Assembly: GCF_003853645.1 (NCBI RefSeq)
Contig: NZ_QTPO01000001.1
Location: forward strand, 186,001 to 250,000
Source: Burkholderia sp. Bp9143
Lineage (GTDB): Bacteria > Pseudomonadota > Gammaproteobacteria > Burkholderiales > Burkholderiaceae
Reading direction: 5' to 3'
Length of the DNA stretch: 64,000 nucleotides
The position numbers were made by a program, and so were the translations under genes. A model generated the notes under the pieces. It did not search any database. It saw only the letters and a program-made list of their open reading frames with translations, and had not been told where the DNA came from. Below, in pieces: positions 16,047-24,906 of the stretch. How positions within the stretch are numbered: position 1 is the first letter of the stretch; each line of letters starts with the position of its first letter.

Positions 16047-17708
16047 ATGAAGATTCCATTCGTTTCATCGGCCGCGCATCGTGCGCGGCGCACATCCGTT
16101 GCCGTTGCGGCGCTGCGCGGCATGGCCGCGTCGCTGCTGCTTGCCGGCGCGGTCACGCACGCGTTCGCGGCGCCGGCCGGCAAGACGCTCGTGTACTGCA
16201 GCGAAGGCAGCCCGGCCGGCTTCGATCCGGGCCAGCACACGACCAGCACCGATTTCGATGCGAGCACGTACACGATCTACAACGGGCTCGTGCAGTTCAA
16301 GCGCGGCACGCTCGATCTCGTGCCGTCGCTCGCGACGAGCTGGGACGTGTCGTCCGGCCAGCGCGTCTACACGTTCCACCTGCGGCACGGCGTGAAATTC
16401 CAGACGACCACGTGGTTCAAGCCGACGCGTCCGTTCCAGGCGGACGACGTCGTGTTCACGTTCCGCCGGATGCTCGATCCCGACGATCCGTTCCGCAAGG
16501 CCTATCCGGTCAGCTTCCCGTACTTCAGCGATCTCGGGTTCGACCGCAATATCGAGCGCATCGAAAAGGTCGACGACGATACGGTGCGCTTCGTGTTGAA
16601 GCAGCCCGACGTCGTGTTCGTGCGCAACCTCGCGATGGCGTTCGCGTCGATCCTGTCGGCCGAATATGCGTCGCAGTTGACGGCACGCCATCGCGATGCC
16701 GACATCAACCAGCTCCCGGTCGGCACGGGGCCGTTCCAGTTGCGCGCGTACCAGAAGGACGCGGTGATCCGCTACGACGCGAACCCCGACTACTGGAAGC
16801 CGGACGACGTGAAGCTCGCGCATCTCGTGTTCGCGATCACGCCCGATCCGGCCGCGCGCCTGCAGAAGCTCACGGCCGGCGAGTGCCAGGTGTCGGCATT
16901 CCCGCGGCCGGCCGATCTCGAGACGGTGCGGCGCGATCCGAAACTGGCGCTGTTTTCAGGGACGGGCTTCAATGTGGGCTTCGTCGCCTACAACACGCAG
17001 CATCCGCCGCTCGATCGCGTCGACGTGCGGCGCGCGCTCGACATCGCGATCGACAAGACGGCGATCATCAGGACCGTGTTCAACGGCGACGCGACGATCG
17101 CGACGAACCCGATGCCGCCTGCGCAATGGTCGTACAACCCGCGCCTGAAGGATGCGCCGCGCGATCCGGCCGCCGCGAAGGCGCTGCTTGCGCAAGCGGG
17201 ATTCCCGAACGGCTTCGACCTGACGCTGTGGGCGATGCCGGTGCAGCGCCCGTACAACCCGAACGCGCAGTTGATGGCGCAACTGATCCAGCAGGACTGG
17301 GCGAGGATCGGCGTGCGCGCGAAGATCGTCAGCTACGAGTGGGGCGAATACAACCGCCGCGCGAAACGCGACGGGCAGCACGACGCGATCCTGTACGGCT
17401 GGTCGGGCGACAACGGCGATCCCGACAACTGGCTCGGCACGCTGCTCGGCTGCGATGCGGTGCACGGCAGCAACCTCGCGAAGTGGTGCAACGCGGATTT
17501 CGAGCGGCTCGTCAGTGCGGCGCGCACGAACGCGGACGTCGCGAAACGCACGTCGCTCTACGAGCAGGCGCAGGTCGTGTTCAAGGATCAGGTGCCGTTC
17601 ACGCCGATCGCGACGTCGATCGTGTCGCTGCCGATCTCGAAGCGCGTGCACGGGCTGACGTTCTCGCCGCTCGGCGGGCACCGGTTCGACGGTGTGTGGC
17701 TGGATTGA
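16047..17708 (+). CDS. Peptide/dipeptide ABC transporter substrate-binding protein (DppA-like)
   Basis: The 553-residue protein starts with a long signal peptide ending A-F-A-A. It has the SBP_bac_5 features LVYCSEGSPAGFDPGQHTTS, the lobe I segment FTFRRMLDPDDPF and the DLTLWAMPVQRPYNP region. The family takes up dipeptides, oligopeptides or haem precursors. No cognate permease or ATPase gene is adjacent, which makes it an orphan receptor. A 9-bp hairpin lies directly behind it. The signal peptide has an extended n-region; the next ATG would be internal, so this start was kept. Confidence 0.9.
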   Translation: MKIPFVSSAAHRARRTSVAVAALRGMAASLLLAGAVTHAFAAPAGKTLVYCSEGSPAGFDPGQHTTSTDFDASTYTIYNGLVQFKRGTLDLVPSLATSWDVSSGQRVYTFHLRHGVKFQTTTWFKPTRPFQADDVVFTFRRMLDPDDPFRKAYPVSFPYFSDLGFDRNIERIEKVDDDTVRFVLKQPDVVFVRNLAMAFASILSAEYASQLTARHRDADINQLPVGTGPFQLRAYQKDAVIRYDANPDYWKPDDVKLAHLVFAITPDPAARLQKLTAGECQVSAFPRPADLETVRRDPKLALFSGTGFNVGFVAYNTQHPPLDRVDVRRALDIAIDKTAIIRTVFNGDATIATNPMPPAQWSYNPRLKDAPRDPAAAKALLAQAGFPNGFDLTLWAMPVQRPYNPNAQLMAQLIQQDWARIGVRAKIVSYEWGEYNRRAKRDGQHDAILYGWSGDNGDPDNWLGTLLGCDAVHGSNLAKWCNADFERLVSAARTNADVAKRTSLYEQAQVVFKDQVPFTPIATSIVSLPISKRVHGLTFSPLGGHRFDGVWLD

Positions 17709-17716
17709 ATCAGGGA

Positions 17717-17738
17717 AGCCGGCGCGCGAGCGCCGGCT
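17717..17738 (+). terminator. Hairpin after the peptide-binding-protein gene
   Basis: AGCCGGCGC and GCGCCGGCT form a perfect 9-bp stem with a 4-base loop, 8 bases past the stop codon. No T run follows. Confidence 0.5.
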
Positions 17739-17751
17739 GTCGAGGCGGTGG

Positions 17752-17898
17752 TCAGTTCAGTGCGACCGCGGCCGCTGCCTCGACCGGCGAGCCTTCGAGC
17801 GCGACGGATGCCCGGCCGTCGGGGCCGACCGGCACGTCGCCGACGAGCGTCGTGCGGTAGAGCTGGCGATCGAAGTCGAGATCGAGGATGTCGACGGA
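17752..17898 (-). pseudogene. C-terminal fragment of an unidentified protein
   Basis: A minus-strand frame encodes about 48 residues of protein-like sequence, including VDILDLDFDRQLYRTTLVGD and ASVALEGSPVEAAAAVALN, and then stops. Upstream of it the frame turns into low-complexity Arg-rich sequence without homology-like features. It therefore looks like the surviving C-terminus of a lost gene. I do not recognise the family. Confidence 0.35.
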
Positions 17899-18343
17899 CG
17901 GTGCGGGACAAGCAACGATTTGAACGATGCTTATCGCCGCGTTTCGGGTTGGCAAATCACGCGTGTCGCCGATTGGAAATGGCGGCACGCGCGAGCGCGG
18001 CGTGCGGGTCCCGCATGCCGATCGGCGGCGAACCGATCGTCGGCGACAGCGGCGCCAATCCGAATCGGGCAATGCGATCGGCGTGCGCAATATTTCCCGG
18101 ATCATGCTGGCTCGAGCGAAAAAGTTTCCGGCCGACGCAGGTGCGAATTCGTTTTAAATGTGCAAATGCGAATCACGCGGCGTATCGAAAAGCTGAATAA
18201 AAATCATCGAATGGCGTGGCGGCGGAAACGATGCATCCCGGAATTAACATTCTTACTGCACGCCGCGAAAAAGCGGTAAATGATCCGCGTGTATTTCATC
18301 GTTGAAGGCCGTTTCCCATAAATGCATTCCGACGCTAAATAAT
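17899..18343. other. AT-richer gene-free region before the Tad locus
   Basis: No gene was recognised here. From about 18120 the DNA becomes clearly more AT-rich than its surroundings, and short A/T tracts continue to the candidate flp promoter. This is typical of a transcription-control region, or of an old insertion of foreign DNA. Confidence 0.5.
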
Positions 18344-18378
18344 TTGAAATCGCCAAAAAAATTGTCTATACCCTAGAC
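18344..18378 (+). promoter_or_regulatory. Candidate promoter of the Tad pilus operon with overlapping inverted repeat
   Basis: A -35 TTGAAA (18344-18349) is followed by a 17-base spacer and a -10 TATACC (18367-18372). A 5-bp perfect inverted repeat, GTCTA-N5-TAGAC (18364-18378), overlaps the -10 and could be an operator. The start of flp is about 240 bases downstream, so the transcript would have a long leader. The call is by inspection only. Confidence 0.5.
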
Positions 18379-18619
18379 GAATCAGCGTGATCCGCATCGT
18401 GCCAATGCGGCTATGCAACAGACGCGTGGACTTAGCGGCAGACGCCATTGCCGTACGCCGCGCGTGGCAGCGATCGAATGGATTCCGGGGGATGCGAACG
18501 GCCCGATGTCCGGGCTACCGCAAGAGTCATGAATGGGCGAACGCAGTGCGCGCCACCGAAGCAACGCCGCGTCTTTACATTCAACGGTCGATCACCGACC
18601 CCGTCACACGGAGGTTGTC
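18379..18619 (+). other. Long untranslated leader upstream of flp
   Basis: About 240 bases lie between the candidate -10 and the flp start codon, with no credible gene. A long leader is a possible place for post-transcriptional control. A ribosome site GGAGG stands 5 bases before the ATG of flp. Confidence 0.4.
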
Positions 18620-18802
18620 ATGCTGCAATACGTCAAGACCTTGCTGCGCGATGAACGCGGCGTCAGCTCGCTCGAATACGCGGTGCTCGCCGGCATCGTC
18701 GTGGTCGCACTCGCGGCAGTCGGGGTGATTCTCAGCAGCACGTCCGGCGGCTTGCCGGCCGTGTTCACCGCGCTGATCAACAAGGTCACGGCGCTGATCT
18801 GA
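18620..18802 (+). CDS. flp: Flp-type major pilin
   Basis: The 60-residue prepilin has a short leader ending in Gly, followed by the Flp signature. The mature part begins V-S-S-L-E-Y, with the conserved Glu5-Tyr6 pair, then a hydrophobic helix (AVLAGIVVVALAAVGVILSS). The prepilin peptidase should cut after Gly14 of RDERG. Thousands of these subunits build the Tad/Flp pilus used for surface attachment and biofilm. It is the first gene of the cluster, with a GGAGG site, and is probably the most strongly expressed. Confidence 0.95.
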   Translation: MLQYVKTLLRDERGVSSLEYAVLAGIVVVALAAVGVILSSTSGGLPAVFTALINKVTALI

Positions 18803-18890
18803 TCTCCTGAACCCGCGCGCCGCCGACGAACACACGGATCCGCAGCGGTACGACGTATCCAGCCGGGGCGCGCCGACGGACGGCTCTCCG

Positions 18891-19370
18891 ATGCTCTTTC
18901 TCGTACAGTCGGCGGCGACGCTCGTGCTGGTGTCGCTCGCCACGCAAGATGTGCGCGCGCGTCGCCTGTCCAATCGCGCGGTGCTGGCGTTCGCGCTGCT
19001 GTATTTCGTCGCGGCGGCGCTTGCGCGCGAAGGGCTCGCGCCGCTCGTCGGTCATGTGGCGACCGCCGCGGCGATGCTGCTGCTGTTCGGCGGCCTGCGT
19101 CAAGCGGGCTGGATCGGCGGCGGCGACGTGAAGCTGGCGGCGGCCGTATTCCTGTGGGCGGGCCCGACGCTGGCGCTCCCGGTGTTGACGCTCATCGGTG
19201 CGAGCGGCGTCGCATGCGGCGTCGCCGCACTGGTGGCCATGGCACGGCAGCGTCGCATCGCACCGGCCGGTGCGATCGCGACGCGCGGCGTGCCGTACGG
19301 CGTCGCGCTCGCGCTCGGCGGTGCGCTGGCCGTCTGGGCGCCGCTTCCTCACGCGGTTTCGCTTACCTAG
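18891..19370 (+). CDS. cpaA: Prepilin peptidase, CpaA/TadV family
   Basis: The 159-residue, multi-helix membrane protein has the two aspartates of the type IV prepilin peptidase active site. They are seen as TQDVRARRLSN (about residue 20) and GGGDVK (about residue 81). It lacks the N-terminal methyltransferase domain, as CpaA and TadV do. It cleaves the Flp prepilin and probably TadE-like pseudopilins. It lies between flp and the rcpC gene in the same direction, as usual in Tad loci. Confidence 0.93.
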   Translation: MLFLVQSAATLVLVSLATQDVRARRLSNRAVLAFALLYFVAAALAREGLAPLVGHVATAAAMLLLFGGLRQAGWIGGGDVKLAAAVFLWAGPTLALPVLTLIGASGVACGVAALVAMARQRRIAPAGAIATRGVPYGVALALGGALAVWAPLPHAVSLT

Positions 19371-19390
19371 ACCGGGGGACGCACGCCGCC

Positions 19391-20413
19391 ATGCCCAAAC
19401 CCGTGAGAATGGCCGTGCTGATCATCGCTGCCGCGGTCGGCGCGGTCATCCTGCGCCAGCTGTATGTCGCCGCGTCGACGCCGTCGGCGCCCGGCGAAGC
19501 GGCCGAGGTACGCGTGCGCGTCGCGGCGGCGGACCTGCCCGAAGGGCTGCTGCTGCGCGACAACGATCTCGCGTGGAAGCGCATGCCGCGCACGCAGGTG
19601 CCGGCCGGTGCGTTCGTCGAGTCGCAACCGGACGCGGACCTGAAAGGCGCGCTGCTGCGCAACCGTGTCGACGCCGGTGCGCCGATCCGCGCGGATAACG
19701 TGATTCCGTCCGGCGCGCCGGATTTTCTCGCGGCCGCGCTGCAGCCCGGCATGCGCGCGATCTCGGTGCCGGTCGACGACGTGTCGGGCAACGCGGGGCT
19801 GATCCAGCCGGGCGACTTCGTCGACGTGGTGCTCACGCAGGAGATCGGCGGATCCGCGACGACGCCCGGCACGTTCGAAGCGGAGACAGTCGTGCGGCGC
19901 GCGCGCGTGCTCGCGGTCGGCTCGGAATTCCAGCGTGCGAAGACGCCTGCGAGTGCACCGGACGTGCCGGCCCGCGCGCGCACGGTCACGCTCGAGGTCG
20001 CGCCGCGCACCGCGCAGGTCGTGCTGGTCGCGACGCGCCTCGGCTCGCTGTCTCTGGCGCTGCGCAGCTTCGCGACGCGCGATCGCCGTCAGGCGACGGG
20101 CGGTGACGAAGCGGAACCCGATACGCCGCCGGTATGGGCCGGCGACGTGTCGCGCGCGGCCCGCGGCGCCGAGCGGACGCCGGCTGCGAGAACGGACGCC
20201 GGCACGCGGCCGGCGTCGCAGGGCAACACGGTCGTGATCTATCGCGGCTCGTCGGTCGACGATGGATCGCACGGCAGCGGCACCGGCATGCCGGGCGTGC
20301 CGCCGCTGCCATCTGGTTGGCCGGGCACGCCGGTTGCGCCGGCTGCGCCCGCAGGCGCCAATGTCGCCGCGGACGCGACGGCGCAGGCGCCACGGATGGC
20401 GCCGCCGCAATGA
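19391..20413 (+). CDS. cpaB: Flp pilus assembly protein CpaB/RcpC
   Basis: The 340-residue protein has an N-terminal membrane anchor and an SAF domain (VRVRVAAADLPEGLLLRDNDL, about residues 42-105). The RcpC/CpaB core AISVPVDDVSGNAGLIQPGDF and VDVVLTQEIG follows. RcpC helps to place the secretin in the outer membrane. The last 110 residues form a Pro-, Gly- and Ala-rich tail, PGVPPLPSGWPGTPVAP and on, longer than usual; it may be a periplasm-spanning linker. The start was set at MPKPVRM just after cpaA. Confidence 0.93.
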   Translation: MPKPVRMAVLIIAAAVGAVILRQLYVAASTPSAPGEAAEVRVRVAAADLPEGLLLRDNDLAWKRMPRTQVPAGAFVESQPDADLKGALLRNRVDAGAPIRADNVIPSGAPDFLAAALQPGMRAISVPVDDVSGNAGLIQPGDFVDVVLTQEIGGSATTPGTFEAETVVRRARVLAVGSEFQRAKTPASAPDVPARARTVTLEVAPRTAQVVLVATRLGSLSLALRSFATRDRRQATGGDEAEPDTPPVWAGDVSRAARGAERTPAARTDAGTRPASQGNTVVIYRGSSVDDGSHGSGTGMPGVPPLPSGWPGTPVAPAAPAGANVAADATAQAPRMAPPQ

Positions 20414-20467
20414 CGCAGTGACGATTCGGGCTGGCCGCCCGGCGGCCGGCATTTGACGGGAACACGC

Positions 20468-21847
20468 ATGGTGCCCATCGTTCGTTGGATCGCTTTCTGG
20501 TGGCTGGCCTGCATCGTCGCGCCGGGCGTCGCGCTCGCGCAGCGCGCGCAGGCGGCGGATGCCGGCGCGGCGTTGTCGATCGCGACCGGCAAGGGCGAGA
20601 TGCTGACGCTGTCCGAACCCGCGACCGCGATGTTCGTCGCGGACCCGAGCATCGCGGATATCCAGGTGCCGTCGCCGCGCACCGTGTTCGTATTCGGGAA
20701 GAAGGCCGGCACCACCACGCTGATCGCGCTCGGCGCGAACCATCGGCCGATCCTGCGCCGGACGGTGATCGTGCAGGTCGACACCGCGTCGCTGCAGGCG
20801 GTGCTCGACAGCCGTTTTCCGCAATTGAAGCTGTCGGTGTCCGGCGCGCCGGGCTCGCTGATGGTATCGGGCAAGGTGCCGAGCGCGGCCGACACGGATG
20901 CCGTGATGCAGTCGCTCGCGCCGTACCTGCGCGACAAGGAAAAGATCGTCAACCGGCTCACGCTGTCGCGCCCGATCCAGGTGAACCTGCGCGTGCGGGT
21001 GACCGAGGTGAGCCGCAACGTCACGCAGCAGCTCGGCATCAACTGGAGTTCGCTGGGCGGCGCCGGCAACTTCGTCGGCGGGCTGTTCAACGGGCGCACG
21101 CTGTTCGATCCGACGAACGGCCTGTTCAACCTGTCGCCGACGGGCGCATTCTCGGTGCTCGGCGGGTTCCGCGCGGGGCGCTGGTCGATCGACGTCGTGC
21201 TCGACGCGCTCGACCAGGAAGGCCTGATCACGATGCTCGCCGAGCCGAACCTCACCGCGATGTCCGGCGAGACCGCGAGCTTCCTCGCGGGCGGCGAGAT
21301 TCCGGTTCCCGTTGCGCAGGCCGGCAACACGGGGGTGATCACGGTCGATTACAAGCCGTTCGGCGTGTCGCTCGACTTCACGCCGACCGTGCTCGCCGAC
21401 AACCGCATCAGCCTCAAGGTGCGGCCGGAAGTCAGTGAGGTCGATGCGAGCAACAGCGTGACGTCGGGCGGCATCAAGGTGCCGGCGCTCACCGTGCGGC
21501 GCGTCGACACGACGGTCGAGCTGTCGAGCGGGCAGAGCTTCGCGATCGGCGGGCTGCTGCAGAGCCAGACGGCGGATACCGTGTCGCAGATCCCGGGGCT
21601 CGGCAGGCTGCCGATCATCGGCCGGCTGTTTTCGTCGAAGAACTTCCAGGACAACAAGACCGAAGTCGTCGTGATCGTGACGCCGTACATCGTGCAGCCG
21701 ACCGGCCCCGGCCAGCTCGAGCAGGCGCTCGACACCGTCGCGCGGCCAAGCAGCGATCTCGAGTTCGCGATCCAGCGCAATCTCGGGATCGACCTGATGT
21801 CGGGCGACACGCCGCGTCTCGTCGGCGCCGCGGGCTTCGTGTACTGA
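20468..21847 (+). CDS. cpaC: Tad secretin CpaC/RcpA
   Basis: The 459-residue protein has a signal peptide ending A-L-A and a BON-like N domain (LTLSEPATAMFVADPSIADIQ). After it comes the secretin core, with VAQAGNTGVITVDYKPFGV and VRPEVSEVDASNSVTSGG. The C-terminal beta-barrel ends with FSSKNFQDNKTEVVVIVTPY. It forms the outer-membrane pore of the Tad apparatus. A TTG at 20453 is an alternative start; the ATG at 20468 was preferred because it gives a normal signal peptide and spacing from a GACGGGA site. Confidence 0.94.
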   Translation: MVPIVRWIAFWWLACIVAPGVALAQRAQAADAGAALSIATGKGEMLTLSEPATAMFVADPSIADIQVPSPRTVFVFGKKAGTTTLIALGANHRPILRRTVIVQVDTASLQAVLDSRFPQLKLSVSGAPGSLMVSGKVPSAADTDAVMQSLAPYLRDKEKIVNRLTLSRPIQVNLRVRVTEVSRNVTQQLGINWSSLGGAGNFVGGLFNGRTLFDPTNGLFNLSPTGAFSVLGGFRAGRWSIDVVLDALDQEGLITMLAEPNLTAMSGETASFLAGGEIPVPVAQAGNTGVITVDYKPFGVSLDFTPTVLADNRISLKVRPEVSEVDASNSVTSGGIKVPALTVRRVDTTVELSSGQSFAIGGLLQSQTADTVSQIPGLGRLPIIGRLFSSKNFQDNKTEVVVIVTPYIVQPTGPGQLEQALDTVARPSSDLEFAIQRNLGIDLMSGDTPRLVGAAGFVY

Positions 21848-21861
21848 CCGGAGGAGCGCGC

Positions 21862-22245
21862 ATGCGAGTTCGAACCGTCGTCTCCGCCTTGTTGCCGCTG
21901 GCGCTGGCAGGCTGCCTGTCGGCGCCGCCGCCGGTCAACCTGCCCGATGCACGCGCGATCGGGTTCGACGGCGTGCACGCGGTGCCGCCCGACTGCGCGA
22001 AGCTGATGCAGCCGTCGCATCTCGTCGATGCGGGGTTCGGGCGGCCCGGCGTGCCGTTCGGCTGCGCGACCTACACGAATCTCGCTGCGATGCTCGCGCG
22101 GCCGGAAGATCTGGTCGCGCCCGTGCCGTACGGCGGTGCCGATGCGCAAGTTGCCGCCGACGCGGTGCGCCGCTACGTCGAGGATCGCGTGAAGCAGCCG
22201 GCATCGGACAAGTCGTTGACGACGACCGGCTCGCCCGGCCACTGA
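21862..22245 (+). CDS. Tad pilus lipoprotein CpaD-like
   Basis: The 127-residue lipoprotein has the lipobox L-A-G-C (Cys18) and a mature part with VPPDCAKLMQPSHLVD and FGCATYTNLAAMLARPEDLV. The last block is the conserved end of CpaD-type proteins (Cys-Ala-x-x-x-Asn-(L/I)-Ala-x-(M/Q)-(L/V)-(A)-x-P-x-D-L). CpaD proteins are usually near 200 residues, so this one is short. It should sit in the inner leaflet of the outer membrane next to the secretin. It follows the secretin gene by 14 bases in an operon. Confidence 0.82.
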   Translation: MRVRTVVSALLPLALAGCLSAPPPVNLPDARAIGFDGVHAVPPDCAKLMQPSHLVDAGFGRPGVPFGCATYTNLAAMLARPEDLVAPVPYGGADAQVAADAVRRYVEDRVKQPASDKSLTTTGSPGH

Positions 22246-22255
22246 CCCATTCCCG

Positions 22256-23491
22256 ATGCCCATCGCGATGCCGCCCATGAACGTCCTCGACCGCCAGAAC
22301 GCCAAGCGTGCCGCCTCCGCCGGAGCGGCGGATCTCATCGCGGTCGTGTCCGATGCCGGCAGCGAGGACGTGATCCGCCGCGTCGCCCAGGATCTGTCGA
22401 TCACGCGCTCCCACGTGCAGCCGGGCAACTGCGACGACGCGATCCGGTTGCTGCAGCAGCACGAGCGCTCGCCGCGCCAGCTGATCGTCGACGTGTCGGA
22501 TTCGGTGCTGCCGGTCTCGGACCTGATGCGGCTCGCCGACGTGTGCGATCCGTCCGTGAGGGTGATCGCGATCGGTACGCAGAACGACGTCGGGCTGTTC
22601 CGCAACCTGCTCGGCATCGGCGTGCAGGACTACATCGTGAAGCCGCTGACCGTCGAGTTGATGCGGCGCGCGCTGACCGCGACGGAATCGGTCGTGCAGG
22701 CGCGCACCGGCAAGATCGTCAGCTTCGTCGGCGCGCGCGGCGGCGTCGGCACGACGACGGTTGCGGTGAGCCTGGCGCGCTGCCTGGCGGGCGAGAAGCG
22801 CCGCCGCGTGGCCTATGTCGACCTGAACCTGCATGGCGGCGGCGCGAACTCTAGACTCGGGCTGTCGAGCAACAACGGGCTGATCGAATTGCTGAACATG
22901 GAACAGCGTCCCGACGACGCGTTGTTCGACCGCATGTTCGTCACGAAGGGCGACCGCCTGCATGTGCTGTCGGCCGAACTCGCGTACGGCGAAGACGCGC
23001 CGCTGCGCGGCGATGCGATCGCGGTGCTCGTCGACATGCTGAAGGACCGCTTCCATTACGTGCTGTTCGACGTGGGCAACCGCGCCGGCAAACTGTTCGA
23101 GGACGCCCTGGCGGTGTCCGATCTCGTCTATATCGTCGCCGATCGCTCGGTGCACGCCGCATACGAAGCCGCACGGCTTGCGCGCTTCGTGAGGGAGCTG
23201 CCCGGCGAGCGGCTGTTGTCGATGATGCTGAACAACCCGCTCGAGCCGGTCAAGGGACGCGTCGCGCAGACCGACTTCGAGGACGCATTCGGCGGCGTGA
23301 GGCTGCGCGAGCTGCCGCACGAGCCGCAGACGCTCGCGGTCGCCGAGAACCTCGGCGAGCCGATCGAGGGCACGAAGCGCCGTGGTTTCCTGGACGAGAT
23401 CCGGTTGCTCGCGAACGGCATCACCGGCGAATCGATGGCGGTCGCCGAGCCGTGGTACGCGCGCTTCGTCAAATGGAGGAAGGGATCGTGA
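22256..23491 (+). CDS. tadZ: Pilus localisation ATPase CpaE/TadZ
   Basis: The 411-residue protein has an N-terminal atypical receiver-like domain (about residues 26-135), whose phosphorylation aspartate is not clear. A MinD/ParA-type ATPase domain follows, starting with the deviant Walker A SFVGARGGVGTTTVAVSLAR (about residues 155-175). The usual signature K-G-G-V-G-K-T has become R-G-G-V-G-T-T. TadZ proteins place the machine at a cell pole. Its stop overlaps the tadA GTG start by 4 bases. Start was taken at the first ATG; another at 22277 is possible. Confidence 0.92.
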   Translation: MPIAMPPMNVLDRQNAKRAASAGAADLIAVVSDAGSEDVIRRVAQDLSITRSHVQPGNCDDAIRLLQQHERSPRQLIVDVSDSVLPVSDLMRLADVCDPSVRVIAIGTQNDVGLFRNLLGIGVQDYIVKPLTVELMRRALTATESVVQARTGKIVSFVGARGGVGTTTVAVSLARCLAGEKRRRVAYVDLNLHGGGANSRLGLSSNNGLIELLNMEQRPDDALFDRMFVTKGDRLHVLSAELAYGEDAPLRGDAIAVLVDMLKDRFHYVLFDVGNRAGKLFEDALAVSDLVYIVADRSVHAAYEAARLARFVRELPGERLLSMMLNNPLEPVKGRVAQTDFEDAFGGVRLRELPHEPQTLAVAENLGEPIEGTKRRGFLDEIRLLANGITGESMAVAEPWYARFVKWRKGS

Positions 23492-24906
23492 CGTTCGGTA
23501 CCCGCAAACGGCCGACGCCGGAGCCCGTGCCGGCGGCTTCCCTAGCCGCGCCGCGCGACGGCGCACCTGCGCCGGGCCCGACAGCGAGCCAGGCTCCCGC
23601 ATCCGCATCCGCGCGCGCGCTGGCGGTGGCCGATACCCAGGAGGCGCTCATTCGCTCCGGCAAGTTCGACGCGATTCGCACCGCGGTGTTCACGTCGATG
23701 AACATGTCGGCGGCGCTGATGAAGACGCGCGACGAAGTGCGCGCGGGCATCGAGCAGGTGGCCGCGCACACGGTCGAGCGCGAGCGCCTGAAGATCACGG
23801 CGGGCGAGCAGGTGCTGATCGTCGACGCGATCCTGAACGACATGTTCGGCGTCGGGCCGATCGAGCCGCTGCTCGCCGACGACACCGTCTCCGACATTCT
23901 CGTGAACGGTCCCGACCAGGTGTACGTCGAGCGCGCGGGCCGGCTCGAACTCACGCCGCTGAAGTTTCGCGACAACGCCCACGTGACGAGCGTCGCGCAG
24001 CGGATCGCGGCGGCGGTCGGGCGCCGCGTCGACGAGAGCAGCCCGATGGTCGACGCGCGTCTTGCCGACGGCAGCCGCGTGAACGTGGTCCTGCCGCCGA
24101 TCGCGATGCGCGGCGCGTCGATCTCGATCCGCAAGTTCGCGAAGCGCGACATCACGCTCGCGCGGATGGCACATCAGGGCAATATTTCACACGGGATGCT
24201 GCAGGTGCTGAAGATCGCGTGCGCGTGCCGGCTGAATATCGTGATCTCGGGCGGTACCGGTTCGGGCAAGACGACGCTGCTCAACGCGCTGTCGCAACAC
24301 ATCGAGGAGCACGAGCGGATCGTGACGATCGAGGATGCGGCCGAGCTGCAACTGCTGCAGCCGCACGTCGTCAGTCTCGAGACGCGGCCGGAGAATACGG
24401 AAGGGCTCGGCGGTATATCGCAGCGCGACCTCGTGCGCAACGCGCTGCGGATGCGGCCCGACCGCATCATCCTCGGCGAAATCCGCGGTGCGGAGGCGTT
24501 CGACGTGCTGCAGGCGATGAATACGGGGCACGACGGCTCGATGACGACGATCCATGCGAACTCGCCGCGCGACGCGATCAGCCGGCTCGAAAGCATGGTC
24601 ATGATGGCGAACGCGAACCTGCAGCTGCTGTCGATCCGGCGCCAGATCGCGAGCGCCGTGCACCTGTTCGTGCAGGTCGAGCGGATGCGCGACGGCGTGC
24701 GGCGCGTGACCCGGATCACCGAGATCGTCGGGATGGAGGGCGAGGTGGTGATCACGCAGGACCTGTTCGCGTTCCGCCAGGAAGGCGACACGACGCGGGA
24801 GGTGGTGAAGGGCGTGTTCGAGGCGTCGTCGCTGCGGCCCGCGTTCGCGCCGCGCGCCGCGTACTACGGCGTCGAGGACGCGCTCACCGAGGTATTCCGG
24901 CAATGA
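23488..24906 (+). CDS. tadA: Type II/IV secretion ATPase TadA (CpaF)
   Basis: The 472-residue ATPase uses a GTG start that overlaps the tadZ stop (GTGA). It has a Walker A GGTGSGKTT (about residues 256-264) and the Asp and His boxes of the TadA/GspE family (NIVISGGTGSGKTTLLNALS, ITIEDAAELQL-type segment and RPDRIILGEIRGAEAFDVLQ). The N-terminal 50 residues are Pro/Ala-rich and variable. It powers assembly and extension of the pilus at the inner membrane together with TadB and TadC. Its stop overlaps the tadB start. Confidence 0.96.
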   Translation: MTFGTRKRPTPEPVPAASLAAPRDGAPAPGPTASQAPASASARALAVADTQEALIRSGKFDAIRTAVFTSMNMSAALMKTRDEVRAGIEQVAAHTVERERLKITAGEQVLIVDAILNDMFGVGPIEPLLADDTVSDILVNGPDQVYVERAGRLELTPLKFRDNAHVTSVAQRIAAAVGRRVDESSPMVDARLADGSRVNVVLPPIAMRGASISIRKFAKRDITLARMAHQGNISHGMLQVLKIACACRLNIVISGGTGSGKTTLLNALSQHIEEHERIVTIEDAAELQLLQPHVVSLETRPENTEGLGGISQRDLVRNALRMRPDRIILGEIRGAEAFDVLQAMNTGHDGSMTTIHANSPRDAISRLESMVMMANANLQLLSIRRQIASAVHLFVQVERMRDGVRRVTRITEIVGMEGEVVITQDLFAFRQEGDTTREVVKGVFEASSLRPAFAPRAAYYGVEDALTEVFRQ

